From assembly GCF_019793465.1 (NCBI RefSeq), contig NZ_JAILYJ010000009.1, positions 62,001 through 126,000 of the forward strand: a DNA stretch of 64,000 nt, in the 5' to 3' direction. How positions within the stretch are numbered: the stretch's first letter is position 1; every line of letters starts with the position of its first letter. The notes beneath the pieces are model-generated. The model had not been told where the DNA came from and ran no database searches. It saw only the letters and a program-made list of their open reading frames with translations. Position numbers and translations under genes: made by a program. Shown piece by piece: positions 57,118 to 64,000 of this stretch. Origin of the DNA: Rhizobium croatiense (GTDB taxonomy: Bacteria > Pseudomonadota > Alphaproteobacteria > Rhizobiales > Rhizobiaceae).

Positions 57118-58278
57118 TCAGCCATCAGAGCTGATGTCGTACTGTTGCGGACGACGCAAAATCTTGAAGGCGTAGAACTGCGTCTTCTGCGCGGCCGAGA
57201 AATTATTGTCCGAGCCGAGAATGAGGACGTCGGTTCCATCCTTGGCCTTACCGAGCGACATGGCCTCGATATTGTCGGGGACAAGGCCGATTGCTCTGAG
57301 ATCAAGGATCTGGCTCTTGCGAACCGGGACGACGCGCTGGTCGTTCTTGGCGAGCGAGGCGATGGCGGATATGTCGGTCGCGTCGGCGAGATCCATCATC
57401 ATGATCTTGATGTTGTTGCCGACGCCTTCGGCATAGCTTCGCTCGACGGCGAGCAGGCGGTGATCGTCGAGAGCGAGCATTTCCGACATGCCGTTGTCGT
57501 TGCCGCCGTCGGGCTTGGCGGCGGCCTGCGGAATCGGTGAGACCGGGTAGACATATTGCGCCTTCGGCTCGCCGGTCGCGCCGTCGTAACGGATGATGCG
57601 CGACAGGCTGCCCGTCGTCAGCGACGGCTTCGGACCGTCCTGGTAGAGGGCGGCTTCGACGCCGAGGAAAACGTCGCCCGAGGGGGCGACGGCGAGATCC
57701 TCGAAGGCGAGATTGTCACGGATGCCGGTCGACTTGTCGATGGTCGGCGCAAAGCCTTCCGGCAGCTTGAATTCGCGCAGGAAAGTACCGTCCGGCGCAG
57801 CGACGCGGACGAAGGGCGGCAGCAGCACCTTGGCGTCGCCTTCGCTGCCCCAATAGATGCCGTCCTTGCCGAGGCGGATCGATTCCGGATCGACGGTCTT
57901 TGCCGCGAAAGGCTCGCCGTTCTTGTCCTTCAGCGTCACGTGCTTGACGACGGAAACACCCTTGAGGCCCGACGCATCGACATCGACGTCGAGTTCATAG
58001 AAGCGGGCCGGCGCCTTGTCCGAGCGATCGTCGCTGATGGCGAGATAATGGCCGGTGGCGGCATCGAAATCGAGGCCGGAAATGCCGCCGAATTCGACGC
58101 CGTTTTCCATCTGGCCCGTCGGGATGACGAATTCTCCGAGATAAGAGAGCGAAATGCCGGCGGCGCAATCGCCGAAGGGGCAGGCGGTTTCGGCGGTTGC
58201 GCCGATATCGGTGGCCCTGACAGTCACGGTGCTGGACAGGAGAACGAAAGCGGCAGTCGCGAGAAAACGCTTGGTCAT
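57118..58278 (-). CDS. Exported esterase-like phytase-domain protein
   Basis: A 386-residue secreted protein with a signal peptide (LATAAFVLLSSTVTVRA). The mature part is the esterase-like activity of phytase domain: EFGGISGLDFDAATGHYLAISDD, then DPESIRLGKDGIYWGSEG, FEDLAVAPSGDVFLGVE, and ALDDHRLLAVERSY. It is predicted to be a beta-propeller hydrolase in the periplasm; the phosphate ester it uses, if any, is unproven. ATG 58278 starts at the signal peptide; an upstream frame to 58359 is not supported. Confidence 0.87.
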   Translation of the reverse strand: MTKRFLATAAFVLLSSTVTVRATDIGATAETACPFGDCAAGISLSYLGEFVIPTGQMENGVEFGGISGLDFDAATGHYLAISDDRSDKAPARFYELDVDVDASGLKGVSVVKHVTLKDKNGEPFAAKTVDPESIRLGKDGIYWGSEGDAKVLLPPFVRVAAPDGTFLREFKLPEGFAPTIDKSTGIRDNLAFEDLAVAPSGDVFLGVEAALYQDGPKPSLTTGSLSRIIRYDGATGEPKAQYVYPVSPIPQAAAKPDGGNDNGMSEMLALDDHRLLAVERSYAEGVGNNIKIMMMDLADATDISAIASLAKNDQRVVPVRKSQILDLRAIGLVPDNIEAMSLGKAKDGTDVLILGSDNNFSAAQKTQFYAFKILRRPQQYDISSDG

Positions 58279-58473
58279 GCAAATATCCGGCAAGGGTTGA
58301 AAAGGTTCGAACGGACGCAGGCGTTCCTCCCCGGGGAGGGCACGCGCCGACCGCTTCATGCGCCGGTTGTTTGACGGAGTTGTTACGGTTCTTCGTCAGT
58401 TCCGTGAAATCGCAAATGCTAAAATGAGGGCGCGCCGAGAGTCTCTTTCGGGGGCGGCGCGCCTCAGGCCTGC

Positions 58474-60564
58474 TTAAATATCCAGGTTTTCGGCGAAGGC
58501 GGCGCGCTCCTGAATGAAGCGGAAGCGGGCCTCGGGCTTGGTGCCCATCAGATCGTCGACGGCGCTGCGTGTGCCTTCGAAATCCACCTCGTCGATCAGC
58601 ACCTTGAGCAGGGTGCGCTTGGACGGGTCCATGGTGGTTTCCTTGAGCTGCGCAGGCATCATTTCGCCGAGACCTTTGAAGCGGCTGATCTCGACCTTGG
58701 CCTTGCCCTTGAACTCCGTCTGCATCAGCTCGGCGCGATGATTGTCGTCGCGAGCATAGGCGGATTTCGCCCCTTGCGTGATCTTGTAGAGCGGCGGAAC
58801 GGCGAGGAAGAGGTGGCCGCCGCGCACCAGCTCCGGCATCTCCTGATAGAAGAAGGTGATGAGCAGGGAGGCGATATGGGCGCCGTCGACATCGGCATCG
58901 GTCATGACGATGATGCGCTCGTAGCGCAGGTCTTCGTCGCGGTATTTCGACCGTGTGCCGCAGCCGAGCGCCTGGATGAGATCGGCGAGCTGCTGGTTGG
59001 CGCCGAGTTTTTCGCGGCCGGCGCTGGCAACGTTGAGGATCTTGCCGCGCAGCGGCAGGATCGCCTGATTGGCGCGGTTGCGCGCCTGCTTGGCCGAACC
59101 ACCTGCCGAATCGCCCTCGACGATGAAGAGCTCGGCGCCTTCGGCGGTGTTCTGCGAGCAGTCGGCGAGTTTGCCGGGCAGGCGCAGCTTGCGCACCGCC
59201 GTCTTGCGGTTGACTTCCTTTTCCTTGCGGCGGCGCAGGCGCTCCTCGGCGCGCTCGATCACCCAGTCGAGCAGCTTGGCCGCCTCGTTCGGATTGTCGG
59301 CGAGATAGTGGTCGAAGGGGTCGCGCAGGGCGTTTTCGACGATGCGCTGAGCTTCGACGGTCGCCAGCTTGTCCTTGGTCTGGCCGACGAATTCCGGCTC
59401 GCGGATGAAGACCGACAGCATGCCGACGGCCGAGATCATCACGTCATCGGTGGTGATCTGCGCGGCGCGCTTGTTCTGCGTCAGTTCGGCATAGGCCTTC
59501 AGACCCTTGGTCAGCGCGATGCGCAGGCCCGCCTCATGCGTGCCGCCTTCGGGCGTCGGGATGGTGTTGCAATAGGAATGCACCTGCGGATCGCCGCCAT
59601 ACCAGGTGATCGCCCATTCCATTGAACCATGGCCGCTCACCTTTTCGGTCTTGCCGGCGAAGATCTCGCGGGTGACGGTGAACTCCTTGCCCATCGTCGC
59701 CTGCAGATAGTCCTTCAGGCCGCCGGGGAAGTGGAAGACCGCCTTGTCAGGAACCTCGGAACCTTCCGGCAAGACGCCCGTTTCGCAGCTCCAGCGGATC
59801 TCGACGCCACCGAAGAGATAGGCCTTGGAGCGCGCCATGCGGAAGACGCGGGCGGCGTCGAACTTCATATGCTCGCCGAAGATCTGGGCGTCGGGATGGA
59901 AGCGCACGCGGGTGCCGCGACGATTGTGGACGTCGCCCAGTTCCTCGAGCCCGCCCTGCGGCAGACCGCGCGAGAAGCGCTGGCGATAGAGCTTGCGGTT
60001 GCGCGCGACTTCGACTTCAAGGTCGTCGGAGAGGGCGTTGACGACCGAGACGCCGACGCCGTGCAGACCGCCCGAGGTCTCATAGGCCTTGCCGTCGAAT
60101 TTGCCGCCGGCATGCAGCTTGGTCATGATGACTTCGAGCGTCGACTTGCCCGGCACCTGCGGATGGTTCTCGACCGGGATGCCGCGGCCGTTGTCGGTGA
60201 CGGTTAGGTACCCCTGCAGATCGAGATGCACTTCGATAAAATTGGCGTGTCCGGCGACCGCCTCGTCCATCGCATTGTCGATGACTTCGGCAAAGAGGTG
60301 ATGCAGCGCCTTTTCGTCGGTGCCGCCGATATACATGCCCGGGCGCATGCGCACCGGCTCGAGCCCCTCGAGGACGCGGATCGACGAGGCGCCGTAATCG
60401 TCCGAATTGGATCCGGCGGGCACCGGCCGCGCAGAGGCGGCGTGCGGCGTCGCGGCGATGGGCGCTGCGGCCGCTGGCCGCTCGGCCGGCGCTACGGGCT
60501 TCTGTGCCTCCTCGCGTTTTTCAGAAAGGGGCAGTCCGGAAAAAAGGTCGTTGCTGTCGTCCAT
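58474..60564 (-). CDS. parE: DNA topoisomerase IV subunit B
   Basis: A 696-residue ATPase subunit of topoisomerase IV that decatenates chromosomes. It has the GHKL ATPase motifs EVIDNAMDEAVAGHA, VTDNGRGIPVE and GLHGVGVSVVNALS, then the TOPRIM part EGDSAGGSAKQARNR and IIVMTDADVDGAHIASLL. The C-terminus stops soon after the TOPRIM/winged region (RFRFIQERAAF), so it is the shorter ParE rather than GyrB (about 800 residues in alphaproteobacteria). About 60 Pro/Ala-rich residues precede the ATPase domain. The ATG 60564 starts the family sequence MDDSNDLFSGLPLSEK. Confidence 0.9.
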   Translation of the reverse strand: MDDSNDLFSGLPLSEKREEAQKPVAPAERPAAAAPIAATPHAASARPVPAGSNSDDYGASSIRVLEGLEPVRMRPGMYIGGTDEKALHHLFAEVIDNAMDEAVAGHANFIEVHLDLQGYLTVTDNGRGIPVENHPQVPGKSTLEVIMTKLHAGGKFDGKAYETSGGLHGVGVSVVNALSDDLEVEVARNRKLYRQRFSRGLPQGGLEELGDVHNRRGTRVRFHPDAQIFGEHMKFDAARVFRMARSKAYLFGGVEIRWSCETGVLPEGSEVPDKAVFHFPGGLKDYLQATMGKEFTVTREIFAGKTEKVSGHGSMEWAITWYGGDPQVHSYCNTIPTPEGGTHEAGLRIALTKGLKAYAELTQNKRAAQITTDDVMISAVGMLSVFIREPEFVGQTKDKLATVEAQRIVENALRDPFDHYLADNPNEAAKLLDWVIERAEERLRRRKEKEVNRKTAVRKLRLPGKLADCSQNTAEGAELFIVEGDSAGGSAKQARNRANQAILPLRGKILNVASAGREKLGANQQLADLIQALGCGTRSKYRDEDLRYERIIVMTDADVDGAHIASLLITFFYQEMPELVRGGHLFLAVPPLYKITQGAKSAYARDDNHRAELMQTEFKGKAKVEISRFKGLGEMMPAQLKETTMDPSKRTLLKVLIDEVDFEGTRSAVDDLMGTKPEARFRFIQERAAFAENLDI

Positions 60565-60772
60565 GGAGCCGTTCAGATCTTCATCCTGTCTTGGGCTTGC
60601 ATCCGCCGCCGACCCAAAATCACCGCATTTCATATCACGTTTTCGAATCAGGCAGATTCTGCCAGAAAGCACCTCTATACGCGACACCGCCAATTCTGGC
60701 GGAGTTTGACACATGATTTGCGTTGCCGGGCGCGGAATGGCAAGCGGCGGCAGGCTTCAGGAAACCATCCGC

Positions 60773-61672
60773 ATGCGAATGTCCACAAGTGATTGCACTG
60801 TTATATCAGCAATTGCGGCGTTTTTCCTGTCCGCGGTGGTGCTGTTATCAGGCGGGCCGGCGCGGGCGGCCGGCCCGCTGGGGCCTTTCAAGGACGATCT
60901 GTTCTCGAAGCAGACCATCCTGCAGACCGGCGACGACGGCGCTTTCGAGGTCATCGACTACGACGAGATGCGCGATATCAACGGCCGCGACCAGGTCCCG
61001 CAAAAGCGGGTGCAGCAGAAATATGTGGCGCTCGGCATCCGCAAGGCCCAGGCGGACGAAACGCTCTCCCTCGACGGCATCAGCCTCGATGTCACCAGGG
61101 TGGGACCGGCGCAAAATGCCGCTTTCACGGTGATCTTCATCCACGGCCGCGACGGCGACCGCCGGCTCGGGGCCAACGACTACAGCTTCGGCGGCAATTT
61201 CAACCGGCTGAAGAACCTCGCCGCCGGCAATGGCGGCGTCTACTATTCGCCGACGGTGAAAAGCTTCGACAGCAACGGCGTTGCCGCCATCGCCGGCCTC
61301 ATCCGCTATGCCAGCGCCCAATCGCCCGGCCGGCCGGTGATCCTCTCCTGCGCCTCGATGGGCAGCCAGGTCTGCTGGGGCATTGCCCGCGACGAGGCCA
61401 GCGTCAAGCGGCTGAAGGGCATGCTCGTCATGAGCGGGGTTACCGATCCCGATTTCACCAGAAGCGCCTTCTACCGAGCGAAACTGCCGCTCTGGTTCGC
61501 GCATGGAAGCCGCGATCCGGTCTATTCCGCCAGCGACCAGCAGGCGCTGTTCGAAAAACTGCACAAGGCAAAGTATCCGACGCGCTTCACGCTGTTTCAG
61601 ACCGGCAATCACGGAACGCCGATCCGGATGATCGACTGGCGCAGGGTGTTGAACTGGATTTTTGCCGCTTAG
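60773..61672 (+). CDS. Exported alpha/beta hydrolase-like protein
   Basis: A roughly 299-residue protein with a signal peptide (ISAIAAFFLSAVVLLSGG). The hydrolase fold is suggested by VIFIHGRDGDRRLG, a nucleophile-type SCASMGSQVCWG, the acid region AHGSRDPVYSASDQQALFEK, and a histidine in TGNHGTPIRMI. The elbow is not the canonical GxSxG, so activity is uncertain. It is divergent from parE. ATG 60773 with CAGGAAA upstream is my choice; ATG 60713 is also possible. Confidence 0.78.
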   Translation: MRMSTSDCTVISAIAAFFLSAVVLLSGGPARAAGPLGPFKDDLFSKQTILQTGDDGAFEVIDYDEMRDINGRDQVPQKRVQQKYVALGIRKAQADETLSLDGISLDVTRVGPAQNAAFTVIFIHGRDGDRRLGANDYSFGGNFNRLKNLAAGNGGVYYSPTVKSFDSNGVAAIAGLIRYASAQSPGRPVILSCASMGSQVCWGIARDEASVKRLKGMLVMSGVTDPDFTRSAFYRAKLPLWFAHGSRDPVYSASDQQALFEKLHKAKYPTRFTLFQTGNHGTPIRMIDWRRVLNWIFAA

Positions 61673-61799
61673 CCGCGGATTTTCGGCAAAATTTGCCTGG
61701 GATTCGCCGAGATTCCCCTTACGTCAAGGGCATGATGCTTTTCTTTGCCGCAAGCTTTTGATATGGCCGCAGGCATAAGCAGATTTAGGGAAGGCCGGC

Positions 61800-62570
61800 A
61801 TGACACCTGACGTGCGCCCGCTCGTGGCGGGAAATTGGAAAATGAACGGCACCCGTGCCTCTCTGGATCAGATCAAGGCGATCGCCGAGGGTGTTCGCCC
61901 GCCGCTCGCCGACAAGGTCGAGGCGCTGATCTGCCCGCCGGCGACGCTGCTCTATGTGGCGACCGCGCTTTGCACCGACAGCCCGCTTTCGATCGGCGCG
62001 CAGGACTGCCATCAGAAGGCGTCCGGGGCGCATACCGGCGACATCTCGGCCGAAATGATCGCCGACAGTTTCGGCACCTATGTGATCGTCGGCCATTCCG
62101 AACGCCGCACCGACCACGCCGAAACGGACCATCTGGTGCGCGCCAAGGCGGAGGCCGCCTTTGCCGCCGGGCTGACCGCGATCATCTGCATCGGCGAGAC
62201 GGCGGACGAACGCCGCGCCGGCCAGGCGCTCGACATCATCAAGCGCCAGCTTTCGGCCTCCGTTCCGGATGGCGCAACCGCCGAAAATACGGTTATCGCC
62301 TATGAGCCGATCTGGGCGATCGGTACCGGTGTGACGCCGACATCGGGCGACGTGGAAAAGGCGCATGCCTTCATGCGCGCCGAAATGGCGGCGCGCTTCG
62401 GCGACCAGGGCCGCAAGATGCGCCTTCTCTATGGCGGCTCGGTCAAGCCCGCCAATGCCGGCGAACTGATGGGCATTACCAATGTCGACGGCGCGCTGAT
62501 TGGCGGGGCGAGCTTGAAAGCCGCCGACTTCCTCGCCATCTACCGGGCCTACGAGGCGCTGCTCGCCTGA
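61800..62570 (+). CDS. tpiA: Triose-phosphate isomerase
   Basis: A 256-residue glycolytic TIM-barrel enzyme that interconverts DHAP and glyceraldehyde 3-phosphate. The substrate Lys is in AGNWKMNG, the catalytic His in VIVGHSERR, and the catalytic Glu in [12 protein letters not shown], with the phosphate loop LYGGSVKP and LIGGASLK. It precedes secG and pyrG, a common alphaproteobacterial order. The start at 61800 follows GGGAAGG, giving a strong ribosome site. Confidence 0.97.
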   Translation: MTPDVRPLVAGNWKMNGTRASLDQIKAIAEGVRPPLADKVEALICPPATLLYVATALCTDSPLSIGAQDCHQKASGAHTGDISAEMIADSFGTYVIVGHSERRTDHAETDHLVRAKAEAAFAAGLTAIICIGETADERRAGQALDIIKRQLSASVPDGATAENTVIAYEPIWAIGTGVTPTSGDVEKAHAFMRAEMAARFGDQGRKMRLLYGGSVKPANAGELMGITNVDGALIGGASLKAADFLAIYRAYEALLA

Positions 62571-62708
62571 GGCGTTGTTTATTCCCGGGTTATTCGTTCA
62601 ATCCGGGGCGTATTCTCGGCCGAAGGGCTTGGAATAGATGAACGCCTCATGTAAAGAGCCGCCAGAATTTTTAATTATGTCCGTCTTCCGGCGGGCAGGA
62701 CTGGACCC

Positions 62709-64000
<1,292 letters not shown>

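Overview
The window is a gene-dense, high-GC stretch of an alphaproteobacterial chromosome. Gene content and order point to the genus Rhizobium (R. etli / R. phaseoli / R. leguminosarum type). The main clues are a sufCDS-T-A block, gcvT-gcvH-gcvP behind a tandem glycine riboswitch, pccB and pccA, the alphaproteobacterial ATP12 chaperone, the tpiA-secG-pyrG order, and Rhizobium-type mosaic intergenic palindromes. The genus is inferred from protein and gene-order recall, not from a database search. I see no insertion sequence, prophage, plasmid gene or CRISPR array; it reads as core chromosome.

Layout. 1-3.9 kb: the 3' part of a SUF iron-sulfur assembly operon (sufC, sufD, sufS, a DUF59/SufT protein, sufA). 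4-6.3 kb: three minus-strand genes (exported hypothetical, a short stand-alone flagellar-rod-like protein, a GH25 lipoprotein). 6.4-11.1 kb: glycine cleavage operon with its promoter, riboswitch and a 3' hairpin. 11.2-12.7 kb: a small exported CxxC protein and a YcnI-PCuAC fusion, probably copper handling. 13.1-16.6 kb: crcB, an RluA-type pseudouridine synthase, a HAD phosphatase, ATP12 and a small envelope protein. 16.7-24.3 kb: pccB, DoxX, sugE, a YaiI/GNAT/frmA minus-strand operon, pccA and an unknown. 24.4-31.3 kb: a DMT permease, lipB, tRNA-Leu(GAG), a methyltransferase, a repeat-bearing exported protein, a BON protein, a degenerate peptide deformylase, mgtE and a MerR regulator. 31.3-41.5 kb: membrane proteins DUF1624/DUF599, sdaA, DUF1489, a DacA-SPOR carboxypeptidase, a LapG-like cysteine protease, proline iminopeptidase and a double-PilZ protein. 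41.6-48 kb: a PAS protein, a candidate small RNA or attenuator, rhomboid, CBS, patatin, hisI, folE, a NifU/IscU-like scaffold, yidD and DUF1697. 48-54.6 kb: thrS, an acyltransferase, an exported repeat protein, a nitroreductase/flavin-reductase pair and DUF2336. 54.7-64 kb: a small exported protein, GNAT, an AI-2E permease, a phytase-like esterase, parE, an exported hydrolase, tpiA, secG and the start of pyrG.

How genes work together. SUF proteins and the NifU-like scaffold near 46.4 kb both concern Fe-S assembly; sdaA and lipoyl-dependent steps use such clusters. LipB supplies the lipoyl group that GcvH carries. PccA and PccB form one enzyme although their genes lie about 3.2 kb apart on opposite strands. 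SdaA and the glycine cleavage system both degrade C2/C3 amino acids.

Most interesting signals: (1) a peptide-deformylase-family protein with substitutions in all three catalytic motifs, including two of the three metal ligands; (2) a NifU/IscU-like protein without the usual third cysteine and the Asp after the first cysteine; (3) a strong intrinsic terminator inside the rhomboid upstream region, implying an unannotated small RNA or an attenuator; (4) two mutually exclusive hairpins between the glycine riboswitch and gcvT; (5) a family of mosaic palindromes with at least five copies here, two of them alignable over about 105 bp.
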